From Candidatus Pristimantibacillus lignocellulolyticus (GTDB taxonomy: Bacteria; Bacillota; Bacilli; Paenibacillales; Paenibacillaceae), in the NCBI GenBank assembly GCA_023639215.1, contig CP097899.1, positions 1,789,501 through 1,853,500 of the forward strand: 64,000 nucleotides of DNA, read 5' to 3'. The first letter of the stretch is position 1. Each line of letters starts with the position of its first letter. This document shows positions 43,918 to 51,682 of the stretch, piece by piece. Below the pieces are notes generated by a model, which did no database searches, was not told where the DNA came from, and worked only from the letters and a program-made list of their open reading frames with translations. A program made the position numbers and the translations under genes.

Positions 43918-44296
43918 TGAATTAGCTAATTTAAACCAGCAATTACTTCAGCTTAAGGAAATATTAAGGAAACAGCTATCGTTAACGAGCGGAGAGCAAT
44001 CTGAGGAAGCTTTAGAATCTTTAGAACGACTAGAATCTAGCAAGAGAGAATTACATGCTGTAATTAGTGAAAGTGTAGCACTAGTAGCCCAACTTTCAGT
44101 AGATACTAGTGCTACCACTAATACCGTACAACTCTTGAATTCAATGAATGAAGAAATTCAGCTTAATATAATCGCATGGTCTGATGGTAGCTCAGTTGAG
44201 ATGAAAAATATTAAAGATCAGCGTAAGACGCTACAAACATATGGCGGAGTTGCCCCAGGAGAAGTAGTATCTTACTATATAGATTTTAAAAATTAA
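43910..44296 (+). CDS. FliT-like small helical flagellar protein
   Basis: Product of 128 residues, nearly all helical (coiled-coil heptads about 1-75), with a conserved-looking tail TYGGVAPGEVVSYYIDFKN. By place, directly behind fliS and overlapping it by eight bases, it corresponds to the FliT chaperone slot of Bacillales, but sequence features of FliT are too weak for a firm name. AAGGAAGTG lies before ATG 43910. Its stop codon is inside a 28-base palindrome (44281-44308). Confidence 0.7.
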   Translation: MVNELANLNQQLLQLKEILRKQLSLTSGEQSEEALESLERLESSKRELHAVISESVALVAQLSVDTSATTNTVQLLNSMNEEIQLNIIAWSDGSSVEMKNIKDQRKTLQTYGGVAPGEVVSYYIDFKN

Positions 44297-44308
44297 TTTT
44301 TAAAATCT
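44281..44308. repeat. Perfect 28-base AT-only-core palindrome at the end of the fliT-like gene
   Basis: AGATTTTAAAAATT and its exact complement meet at 44294/44295, spanning the stop codon, three bases before the hag1 -35. It has only two G/C pairs, so it is a poor terminator. Confidence 0.6.
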
Positions 44309-44310
44309 AT

Positions 44311-44337
44311 TAGTTTTCTCTACAATGCTTCCGATAT
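44311..44337 (+). promoter_or_regulatory. Sigma-D promoter of hag1
   Basis: TAGT (44311-44314), 15 bases, then TCCGATAT (44330-44337). The -10 matches 7 of 8. The third base of the -35 is G, whereas the otherwise identical hag2 promoter has A. Confidence 0.7.
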
Positions 44338-44344
44338 ATATAAT

Positions 44345-44389
44345 GTGACCACAAGGAAGTGGCACTAATACCCAATCATGGAGGATGAT
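44345..44389 (+). promoter_or_regulatory. Two CsrA-type GGA-loop hairpins in the hag1 leader
   Basis: Site 1: GTGACCAC / GTGGCAC with a bulged A and loop AAGGAA (44345-44365). Site 2: ATCAT-GGAGG-ATGAT (44375-44389), whose loop is the Shine-Dalgarno sequence. Both have GGA in the loop, as CsrA requires, and csrA and fliW are encoded 3 kb upstream. Confidence 0.75.
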
Positions 44390-44393
44390 AATT

Positions 44394-45203
44394 ATGTTTA
44401 TTAACACTAACGTTGGTGCGATGAACGCACACCGTAACTTAACTTCAAACAATGGCGCAATGAACAAAACAATGGAGAAGCTTTCTTCTGGATACCGTAT
44501 TAACCGTGCTGCAGATGATGCTGCAGGTCTTGCGATCTCTGAAAAAATGCGCTACCAAATCAATGGTATGAACCAAGCACAACGTAACGCTCAAGATGGT
44601 ATCTCTTTGATCCAAACAGCTGAGGGTGCCTTGACTGAAACTCATGCTATGCTACAACGTATCAATACACTTGCTAACCAATCTAAAAACGGTACGTATT
44701 CATCTTCTGACCGTACAAAGCTTAATTTGGAAGTAACACAACTAGTTTCAGAAATTAACAATATCGCTACTGGAACTAAATTTAATGGTATTTCTTTGTT
44801 AGCTTCTGCTGGAAGTATTACATTCCAAACAGGTGTTAATAATACTGACACAATTTCTGTGGCAACTACAAGAATGACAGCGTCTGCAATTGGTCTTGGC
44901 ACTCTTTCAATTTCATCAGTTGCTGCAGCGAGTACTGCAATTGCATCAGTTGCAACAGCAATTGAAACTGTATCAACTCAACGTGCTACATTTGGTGCGG
45001 TACAAAACCGTCTTGAGCATACTGTTAACAATCTAGGTGTTAACAAAGAAAACCTATCTGCTGCACATTCTCGTATCCGTGATGCTGATATGGCTGCTGA
45101 AATGACAAACTTTACTAAAAATCAAATTCTAGTACAAGCTGGTACTTCTATGTTAGCTCAAGCTAACTCTGTACCACAAAACGTTCTTAAACTATTGGGA
45201 TAA
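44394..45203 (+). CDS. hag: Flagellin, first of two tandem copies
   Basis: Filament subunit of 269 residues, a short flagellin with only D0/D1 and a small central part. The N-terminus MFINTNVGAMNAHRNL and the block SSGYRINRAADDAAGLAISEKM (about 34-55) are typical, as is the C-terminus NVLKLLG. The first 404 coding bases are identical to hag2. Differences are concentrated at about residues 136-190, a Ser/Thr/Ala-rich region, the expected site of O-glycosylation by the Maf protein encoded downstream. GGAGG at 44380-44384 gives ATG 44394; ATG 44385 lies in the hairpin stem. Confidence 0.96.
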   Translation: MFINTNVGAMNAHRNLTSNNGAMNKTMEKLSSGYRINRAADDAAGLAISEKMRYQINGMNQAQRNAQDGISLIQTAEGALTETHAMLQRINTLANQSKNGTYSSSDRTKLNLEVTQLVSEINNIATGTKFNGISLLASAGSITFQTGVNNTDTISVATTRMTASAIGLGTLSISSVAAASTAIASVATAIETVSTQRATFGAVQNRLEHTVNNLGVNKENLSAAHSRIRDADMAAEMTNFTKNQILVQAGTSMLAQANSVPQNVLKLLG

Positions 45204-45214
45204 TATACCAAATT

Positions 45215-45243
45215 AAAAGACTACCTTCGGGTAGTCTTTTTTT
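45215..45243 (+). terminator. Intrinsic terminator of hag1
   Basis: AAGACTACC-TTCG-GGTAGTCTT with a stable tetraloop, followed by T-run. Confidence 0.95.
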
Positions 45244-45255
45244 CTTGTTATCTAT

Positions 45256-45282
45256 TAATTTTCTCTACAATGCTTCCGATAT
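45256..45282 (+). promoter_or_regulatory. Sigma-D promoter of hag2
   Basis: TAAT (45256-45259), 15 bases, then TCCGATAT (45275-45282). It is closer to the consensus than the hag1 promoter by one base in the -35. Confidence 0.75.
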
Positions 45283-45289
45283 ATATAAT

Positions 45290-45334
45290 GTGACCACAAG
45301 GAAGTGGCACTAATACCCAATCATGGAGGATGAT
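45290..45334 (+). promoter_or_regulatory. Two CsrA-type GGA-loop hairpins in the hag2 leader
   Basis: Identical to the hag1 leader: bulged stem with loop AAGGAA (45290-45310) and ATCAT-GGAGG-ATGAT (45320-45334) carrying the Shine-Dalgarno sequence in its loop. Confidence 0.75.
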
Positions 45335-45338
45335 AATT

Positions 45339-46148
45339 ATGTTTATTAACACTAACGTTGGTGCGATGAACGCACACCGTAACTTAACTTCAAACAATGG
45401 CGCAATGAACAAAACAATGGAGAAGCTTTCTTCTGGATACCGTATTAACCGTGCTGCAGATGATGCTGCAGGTCTTGCGATCTCTGAAAAAATGCGCTAC
45501 CAAATCAATGGTATGAACCAAGCACAACGTAACGCTCAAGATGGTATCTCTTTGATCCAAACAGCTGAGGGTGCCTTGACTGAAACTCATGCTATGCTAC
45601 AACGTATCAATACACTTGCTAACCAATCTAAAAACGGTACGTATTCATCTTCTGACCGTACAAAGCTTAATTTGGAAGTAACACAACTAGTTTCAGAAAT
45701 TAACAATATCGCTACTGGAACTAAATTTAATGGTATTTCTTTATTGAATGCAAGTTCTAGTATTTCATTCCAAACAGGTGTTAACAACACTGATACAATT
45801 TCAGTTGCAACGAAAAGTATGCAAGCTAATGACATTGGTATCACTGGTATTACTATTGCAACAGTTGCAGGTGCAAGTGCAGCAATTGCAGCAGTTTCCA
45901 ATGCAATTGAAAATGTATCAACTCAACGTGCTACATTTGGTGCGGTACAAAACCGTCTTGAGCATACTGTTAACAACCTAGGTGTTAACAAAGAAAACCT
46001 ATCTGCTGCACATTCTCGTATCCGTGATGCTGATATGGCTGCTGAAATGACAAACTTCACAAAAAATCAAATTCTAGTTCAAGCAGGTACTTCTATGTTG
46101 GCTCAAGCTAACTCTGTACCGCAAAATGTTCTTAAACTTCTTGGATAA
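45339..46148 (+). CDS. hag: Flagellin, second of two tandem copies
   Basis: Also 269 residues. From about 45258 to 45742 the DNA, including promoter, leader and first half of the gene, is identical to the hag1 unit. The central part (about residues 136-190) differs in about half its residues, and the 3' part is again nearly identical with a few silent changes such as TTCACA for TTTACT. This mosaic points to a recent duplication or to gene conversion of the ends. It has its own promoter and terminator, so the two flagellins can be expressed separately. ATG 45339 follows GGAGG. Confidence 0.96.
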   Translation: MFINTNVGAMNAHRNLTSNNGAMNKTMEKLSSGYRINRAADDAAGLAISEKMRYQINGMNQAQRNAQDGISLIQTAEGALTETHAMLQRINTLANQSKNGTYSSSDRTKLNLEVTQLVSEINNIATGTKFNGISLLNASSSISFQTGVNNTDTISVATKSMQANDIGITGITIATVAGASAAIAAVSNAIENVSTQRATFGAVQNRLEHTVNNLGVNKENLSAAHSRIRDADMAAEMTNFTKNQILVQAGTSMLAQANSVPQNVLKLLG

Positions 46149-46160
46149 TATTTCAAGTGA

Positions 46161-46189
46161 AAAAGGCTACCTTCGGGTAGCCTTTTTTG
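46161..46189 (+). terminator. Intrinsic terminator of hag2
   Basis: AAAAGGCTACC-TTCG-GGTAGCCTTTT followed by T-run. The sigma-D promoter of maf starts two bases later. Confidence 0.95.
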
Positions 46190-46190
46190 T

Positions 46191-46217
46191 TAAGTTTTAT
46201 TGAAGATATGTCGATAT
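46191..46217 (+). promoter_or_regulatory. Sigma-D-type promoter of the flagellin glycosylation operon
   Basis: TAAG (46191-46194), exactly 15 bases, then GTCGATAT (46210-46217): 3 of 4 and 7 of 8 to TAAA / GCCGATAT. It lies between the hag2 terminator and maf and would drive the long glycan operon with the flagellins. Confidence 0.65.
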
Positions 46218-46271
46218 ATTAAGTAGAGAAGGATAAGAGATATTAAGTATAGTTCTCGTTGGAGGAGTAAG

Positions 46272-48143
46272 ATGACAGATTTATTACAAGATAATTTATT
46301 ATATTTGCATAAGCATAAACAAGAATTATTTAAACAAATCGAATTGTATTTGGATAATAATCAAGAAGAGAAACTCTTTAAGCTAATCTGGGATGATGGA
46401 TTTCCAAATGTTACTTTTTCAAATGATAATGGAATTAAGCTAATCTATGATAAAGATGGTTCTGATTTGTCAGAATGGATTAAGGACTATCAATTTTTAC
46501 AAGATGGACAATATGATATAGTTATGTTTGGACTAGGAATGACTTACCATTTGGTAAGGCTACTTGAAATGAATACAAAGCTGAGTTTTTACATTATAGA
46601 GCCCGAAGTGGATTTATTTGTAGAAATCTTGAAGGTGATTAATATTAATCAGCTACTTGAGCATCCGCAAATTAAGTTGTTACATGTTGGTAACGGAGCA
46701 TTAGGAATTGAGAAATTTATATACTTAAAAAATTTATATTCGAACAATAATAGAGTGAATATATGTCTACCGTTTTACACTGCAATTAATCAGGAGTACG
46801 TCAGATCATATTATGAGGAAGAGTATAAGGCATTGACAAGAGAGGCAATAGAAGCTGGTTTAGAATACAATTTTGGAACTTTACAATATAAAAATAGTAT
46901 TAAAAATATTGAATATTTATATCGTTCGAATGGGCTTGAATTGTTAAAAGGAAAATATCGTAATTGTACAGCTCTAGTTGTTGGTGGAGGACCATCACTT
47001 GAGAAAGATATCGAAATGGTCAAAGCAAGTAAGGAGAAGTTGCTAATTATTGCTGCAGGTTCAAGCATACAAGCCTTACTACGTAATGGGATAGAGCCGC
47101 ATCTAATTGTATCAATGGATCCAAGTGAGGCTAATGGAAAGGTTTTTGAGAATGTAAATACAACTCATATACCATTAGTATTTATTAATCAGTTATACCC
47201 TCCAATTTTGGAGAGCCATCCTAATTGCAATTTTCATGCATTTTTTAATTCAGATCATATATTAGATTATTTTTTTGCCGGAAGAAAGCTCGAACCGAAA
47301 ATTATGTCAACCACTTCAGTCTCAGGGACTGCAGTTCAAATAGCTGTCTATTTGGGTGCATCAACTATTATATTTACCGGGCAAGATTTATCGTTTCCTA
47401 ATAAACGATATTATGCATTTGGCGCTACCCATTTAAGCACTGAAATATTAGATGAAAATATGTCGATGAATACTGTAAAGGTTGAAAATGTAAACGGAGA
47501 TTATAATGATACTAACTATTCTTTTAAAGTTACATTAGAGGATATTGAAGAGTTGATAGGTCTTTTAGATAATGTTAAATTTATTAATTCATCTTCATTG
47601 GGTGCCAAAATAAAGGGAGCAGATTACTTGCCATTTGAAGAGGCAATTGCATCATTAAAAGAAAAAGAATATGACTTCGATTTAATTCAAAAAATAGGAG
47701 AACAAACCAAAGTTGAAAATAGCTTTACATTGGATGAGCTTATGAGTAGGATAACTAATGTAGAAGATGCTTACGAGTTTATTACGAAAAAATGTGAAGC
47801 TTCGATCAGATTAATTAAGAAAATAGACGAATTGAGCAGAACACAACCAAATAAAGCAATGTCAACTCTTGTTAAACTTGAAAAAGAATTTTCACAAGTG
47901 ACAGAGCACAGTATGTTCAAATTAATAATACCCTTTTGGAATAGAGGACTAACTAGGAAATATGACCAACAGGTTGGTCATATTGAAAAGGAACCTTCAA
48001 TGATTGGAAAAGCAAAATTATTGAATGAGATTGTAATTCCTTATATTAGTACTCTATTAGACTCTTTCTTTGAAATTAATGAGGAGTTTCAACAACTTAA
48101 AACACGATTATATCTTAATAAGGAGGAAGAGAATGTCGAATGA
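46272..48143 (+). CDS. Motility accessory factor (Maf) flagellin nonulosonic acid transferase, DUF115/MptE-like
   Basis: Expected to transfer activated legionaminic- or pseudaminic-type sugars onto Ser/Thr of flagellin in the cytoplasm before export. The 623-residue product has an N-terminal region with QYDIVMFGLGMTYHL (about 76-90), the central MAF/DUF115 domain with ALVVGGGPSLEKD (about 233-245), IIAAGSSIQALLRNGI and TTSVSGTAVQIAVYLGAS followed by FTGQDLSF (about 347-378), and a helical C-terminus. GGAGGAG gives ATG 46272. It begins the glycan operon, right behind the flagellins, and its end overlaps legB by 11 bases. Confidence 0.9.
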   Translation: MTDLLQDNLLYLHKHKQELFKQIELYLDNNQEEKLFKLIWDDGFPNVTFSNDNGIKLIYDKDGSDLSEWIKDYQFLQDGQYDIVMFGLGMTYHLVRLLEMNTKLSFYIIEPEVDLFVEILKVININQLLEHPQIKLLHVGNGALGIEKFIYLKNLYSNNNRVNICLPFYTAINQEYVRSYYEEEYKALTREAIEAGLEYNFGTLQYKNSIKNIEYLYRSNGLELLKGKYRNCTALVVGGGPSLEKDIEMVKASKEKLLIIAAGSSIQALLRNGIEPHLIVSMDPSEANGKVFENVNTTHIPLVFINQLYPPILESHPNCNFHAFFNSDHILDYFFAGRKLEPKIMSTTSVSGTAVQIAVYLGASTIIFTGQDLSFPNKRYYAFGATHLSTEILDENMSMNTVKVENVNGDYNDTNYSFKVTLEDIEELIGLLDNVKFINSSSLGAKIKGADYLPFEEAIASLKEKEYDFDLIQKIGEQTKVENSFTLDELMSRITNVEDAYEFITKKCEASIRLIKKIDELSRTQPNKAMSTLVKLEKEFSQVTEHSMFKLIIPFWNRGLTRKYDQQVGHIEKEPSMIGKAKLLNEIVIPYISTLLDSFFEINEEFQQLKTRLYLNKEEENVE

Positions 48144-49137
48144 AAAAATACTTATCACTGGTGCTGACGGGTTTATTGGTTCACATCTAACGGAAGAGCT
48201 TGTACGTCAAGGCTATGATGTAAAAGCGTTTGTGTATTATAATTCATTCAATTCGTGGGGTTGGCTAGATCAGACGCCTAAGGAAATCAAAAGCTCACTA
48301 GAAGTTTTTGCTGGAGATGTGCGTGATCCTTATGGAGTAAAGGCAGCGATGAAGGATTGTACTCATGTGCTGCATCTTGCATCGTTAATTGCTATTCCAT
48401 ACTCCTATCATTCTCCTGACACATATATAGATACGAATATTAAGGGGACACTTAATATCGTTCAAGCTGCTCGTGAATTGGGCGTAGAGAAAGTAGTTCA
48501 TACGTCAACTAGTGAAGTGTATGGTACTGCGCAGTACGTGCCAATCAATGAGCTTCACCCATTACAAGGTCAATCACCTTATTCTGCCTCGAAAATAGGT
48601 GCTGATCAGATTGCATTATCTTTTTATCGTTCGTTTGACACCCCAGTTTCGATTATTCGTCCATTTAATACGTATGGCCCACGACAATCAGCAAGGGCTG
48701 TTATTCCAACGATAATTAGTCAGCTGGCATCGGGTAAGTCTAATATACATCTTGGAGCAGTAAGCCCCACACGTGACTTTAATTATGTTAAGGATACCGT
48801 TAAAGGCTTTATTACGATGATGAATACAGAAAAGGCGCTGGGAGAAGTAGTTAATATTGGATCAAATTATGAAGTATCCATTGGTGAAACCGCTCAAATG
48901 ATTGCCGAACTTATGGGAGTTACTTTGACGATTGAAACGGAAGAGCAACGCTTACGCCCTGAAAAGAGTGAGGTCAATCGACTATGGGCTGATAATAAGA
49001 AAGCTCAAGAACTTATTGGGTGGACACCGGAATATGCAGGAATTGACGGATTAAAACGAGGTCTAGAGGAAACGATAGAGTGGTTTACTAATCCGACAAA
49101 CCTAGCTCAGTATAAGGCAGATGTATATAATATATGA
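48133..49137 (+). CDS. legB: NAD-dependent nucleotide-sugar 4,6-dehydratase, LegB type
   Basis: Extended short-chain dehydrogenase expected to convert GDP- or UDP-GlcNAc to the 4-keto-6-deoxy sugar, the first committed step of legionaminic acid synthesis. The 334-residue product has the NAD loop GADGFIG (10-16), the STSEVYG segment, Tyr150 and Lys154 of the YSASK catalytic motif, and RPFNTYGPRQ. Residues such as WGWLD and SPTRDFNYVKDT are characteristic of the LegB branch rather than RmlB or PseB. AGGAGG at 48121-48126 sets ATG 48133. An ATGA overlap joins it to legC. Confidence 0.88.
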   Translation: MSNEKILITGADGFIGSHLTEELVRQGYDVKAFVYYNSFNSWGWLDQTPKEIKSSLEVFAGDVRDPYGVKAAMKDCTHVLHLASLIAIPYSYHSPDTYIDTNIKGTLNIVQAARELGVEKVVHTSTSEVYGTAQYVPINELHPLQGQSPYSASKIGADQIALSFYRSFDTPVSIIRPFNTYGPRQSARAVIPTIISQLASGKSNIHLGAVSPTRDFNYVKDTVKGFITMMNTEKALGEVVNIGSNYEVSIGETAQMIAELMGVTLTIETEEQRLRPEKSEVNRLWADNKKAQELIGWTPEYAGIDGLKRGLEETIEWFTNPTNLAQYKADVYNI

Positions 49138-50312
49138 ACAGTCAATGGACGCAGTTAGTCAGTGGAATTAAAGAAATGTACGCTAAAAGCTTCGTACCAT
49201 TACATGAGCCTACATTTCAAGGCGAAGAGTTAGCATATGTATCTGACTGCATTAAAACGGGTTGGGTATCCTCAGTAGGACAATATGTTAATCAGTTTGA
49301 AGAGAAGCTTGCTGAATATACGGGTGTAAACTATGCAATATCTGTAGTCAATGGTACAGCGGCACTACAGGTTGCTTTGAAGGTGGCCGGTGTACAGGCA
49401 AATGACGAAGTTTTTATGCCTTCATTAACCTTTATAGCAACGGCTAATGCAGCGAGCTATCTTGGTGCTGTCCCACATTTTGTTGATGTGTCAGAGGTTA
49501 CATTAGGCTTAGATCCTGCGAAGCTAGAACAATATATTGAGGATGTAGCAAAGGTAAAAAACGGTGTTTTAATTAATAAGGAAACAGGCAGAGTAATTCG
49601 TGCAGTTGTTCCCATGCATACCTTTGGTCATCCAGTTGAAGTTGATAAGTTGATAGAGGTTTGTAATAAATATCATTTGGTTCTAGTTGAGGATGCGGCA
49701 GAATCACTAGGTTCTTACTATAAAGATCAGCATACAGGGAGCTTTGGTCGGGTAAGTGCTGTAAGCTTTAATGGTAATAAGATCATTACGACTGGTGGTG
49801 GCGGAGCTATATTAACTAACGATGTAGAAATTGCGAAATATGCTAAGCATATTACGACTACTGCGAAGGTGCCACATCGTTGGGAATATATGCATGATGA
49901 GATTGGATATAACTATCGTATGCCGAATCTTAACGCTGCACTAGGATGTGCACAACTAGAACGAATTTCAAGCTTTATTGAGCAAAAAAGATTGTTAACA
50001 GTTATGTATGATAATCTACTAAGCGAGATAGATGAAATTAGGTTATTTAAGGAACCTATTAATTGTTCTAGTAATTATTGGCTTCAGACATTGGTGCTGG
50101 ACGAGTCTGTAAATAGAGATGAACTGTTATATTATTTTAATGAAAACGGCATACAAAGTAGACCAATTTGGCAACCATTGCACTTACTCACTATATATTC
50201 TCAAAACCCTAAAAGTGACTTGTCTACAACGAATAGTCTACAGAAGAGAGTAATAAACATACCAAGTAGTCCAAATCTGACTGTAGGAGAATTTATTCAT
50301 GGAAAAATATGA
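49134..50312 (+). CDS. legC: PLP-dependent nucleotide-sugar aminotransferase, LegC type
   Basis: DegT/DnrJ/EryC1-family enzyme expected to add the amino group at C4 of the LegB product. The 392-residue product has the family's VNGTAALQVALKVAGV, the PLP-binding EDAAES (about 187-192) and the Schiff-base Lys216 in SFNGNKIITTGGGG, followed by YNYRMPNLNAALG. PLHEPTFQGEEL near the N-terminus and the GRVIRAVVPMHTFG stretch with its preceding insertion are LegC-like. ATGA overlap with legB; the end overlaps the next gene by 14 bases. Confidence 0.88.
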   Translation: MNSQWTQLVSGIKEMYAKSFVPLHEPTFQGEELAYVSDCIKTGWVSSVGQYVNQFEEKLAEYTGVNYAISVVNGTAALQVALKVAGVQANDEVFMPSLTFIATANAASYLGAVPHFVDVSEVTLGLDPAKLEQYIEDVAKVKNGVLINKETGRVIRAVVPMHTFGHPVEVDKLIEVCNKYHLVLVEDAAESLGSYYKDQHTGSFGRVSAVSFNGNKIITTGGGGAILTNDVEIAKYAKHITTTAKVPHRWEYMHDEIGYNYRMPNLNAALGCAQLERISSFIEQKRLLTVMYDNLLSEIDEIRLFKEPINCSSNYWLQTLVLDESVNRDELLYYFNENGIQSRPIWQPLHLLTIYSQNPKSDLSTTNSLQKRVINIPSSPNLTVGEFIHGKI

Positions 50313-50967
50313 TGATTTTGAAAAATATGCTAGAAGACAGGCGATATCTAGGTTTTTAGCGAGATATGAGCTGTTTAAGTTACAAATGAATATAAAAGGA
50401 AGTATAGTTGAGTGTGGTGTTCATAAAGGTGCTGGTATCATGGGATGGGCTAAGTTATCTGCTGCACTAGAGCCATATAGTCTTGATCGAAGAATCATTG
50501 GATTTGATACATTTGAAGGGTTTCCCAATATACATGATGCTGACCTAATGACAGAAGAAAGTAAAAACAATGATAAAAATGTCATTGGTGGATTCTACGA
50601 ACAAAATGTCTATGACGAGTTATTAGAATTAGTCCAGCAATATGATGAAAATAGATATTTAAATCAATTCCAAAAAGTTCATTTAGTGAAAGGGGATGCA
50701 GTTGAAACTATTCCTCAATATGTAAAGGATAACTCTCATTTGTTAATAAGTTTATTATTTATGGACTTTGATTTGTACGAACCAACTAAAGTTGCTTTAC
50801 AGAACTTTTTACCTCGTATGTCAAAAGGTTCAGTATTAGCATTTGATGAGATAAATAATCCTTGGTGGCCTGGAGAAACGATAGCTATGCTAGAGGAGTT
50901 ATCGATTAAAGACTACACAATTAATCGCTTTAGCTTTGATCCGAATATTTCATATATTGTTTTATAA
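50299..50967 (+). CDS. TylF/MycF-family O-methyltransferase
   Basis: SAM-dependent enzyme of 222 residues related to macrocin and mycinamicin O-methyltransferases, which act on sugar hydroxyls. Visible are the SAM-binding VECGVHKGAGIMG (37-49), IIGFDTFEGFP (about 66-77) and LLFMDFDLYEPTK (about 154-166), whose Asp pair binds the metal. It overlaps legC and is followed by a second, unrelated methyltransferase. The likely substrate is the flagellar sugar or its acyl side group; which hydroxyl or amine is not shown by the sequence. Confidence 0.8.
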   Translation: MEKYDDFEKYARRQAISRFLARYELFKLQMNIKGSIVECGVHKGAGIMGWAKLSAALEPYSLDRRIIGFDTFEGFPNIHDADLMTEESKNNDKNVIGGFYEQNVYDELLELVQQYDENRYLNQFQKVHLVKGDAVETIPQYVKDNSHLLISLLFMDFDLYEPTKVALQNFLPRMSKGSVLAFDEINNPWWPGETIAMLEELSIKDYTINRFSFDPNISYIVL

Positions 50968-50989
50968 TAACGTTTCGTAGGAGAAAATA

Positions 50990-51679
50990 ATGAACTTAAA
51001 AAAAGAAGAATGGAATGTATCTTATAAAAATAAAGATAACTTTGTGTTTTATCCACATGAAGAAATCATTCGGTTTTCTGCGAAATATATAGCAAAAAGA
51101 GTAGGGCTAGAGCATGTAGATTATATAGCAAGTCAAAACTGTAAAGTCTTAGACTTAGGTTGTGGAATAGGGCGCCATATTGTATTTTTTGAAAAGTTAG
51201 GAATAAATACATATGGCGTTGATTTATCACAGGAGGCTGTTACAGTTGCAAAACAATGGCTAGAAAAAGAGAATTTAAATTCTGAGGATAAGATATTTTG
51301 CGGCTCTGCAGAAGAATTGCCTTGGAGAGATGATGAGTTTAGCTTTATTGTAAGTCATGGAGTGCTGGACAGTATGCCTTTTGAGATTGCAAGAAATATC
51401 ATAGAAGAGTGCCATAGAATTATTAAAGAAGATGGCTTATTTTATTGTGATCTAATTGGTGATGAAACGAAGTTTGATGTGGATTTTGAAGAAGAGGTCG
51501 TTGTGGAGTCAATTCATGAAAAGGGAACGATTCAGTCTTACTTTACACTGAATAAAATTGAGAATTTGATTGAAAACCTGTTTGAAATTAAAGAAATAAA
51601 GAAAATTATTAGTAAAAATGTTGCAACAGATACTTATATATCGAGATACCATATGGTATTGAAAAAAAGTAGGTGTTAA
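50990..51679 (+). CDS. Class I SAM-dependent methyltransferase
   Basis: Product of 229 residues with the standard fold: motif I VLDLGCGIGRHI (53-64), motif II acidic loop in TYGVDLSQ (74-81), GSAEELPWRDDEFSFIVSHGVL (about 103-124) and a C-terminal substrate part. The class covers C-, N- and O-methylation, so the target is open. GGAGAA precedes ATG 50990. Only three bases separate it from the ATP-grasp gene, which suggests they act on the same intermediate. Confidence 0.8.
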   Translation: MNLKKEEWNVSYKNKDNFVFYPHEEIIRFSAKYIAKRVGLEHVDYIASQNCKVLDLGCGIGRHIVFFEKLGINTYGVDLSQEAVTVAKQWLEKENLNSEDKIFCGSAEELPWRDDEFSFIVSHGVLDSMPFEIARNIIEECHRIIKEDGLFYCDLIGDETKFDVDFEEEVVVESIHEKGTIQSYFTLNKIENLIENLFEIKEIKKIISKNVATDTYISRYHMVLKKSRC

Positions 51680-51682
51680 CCA

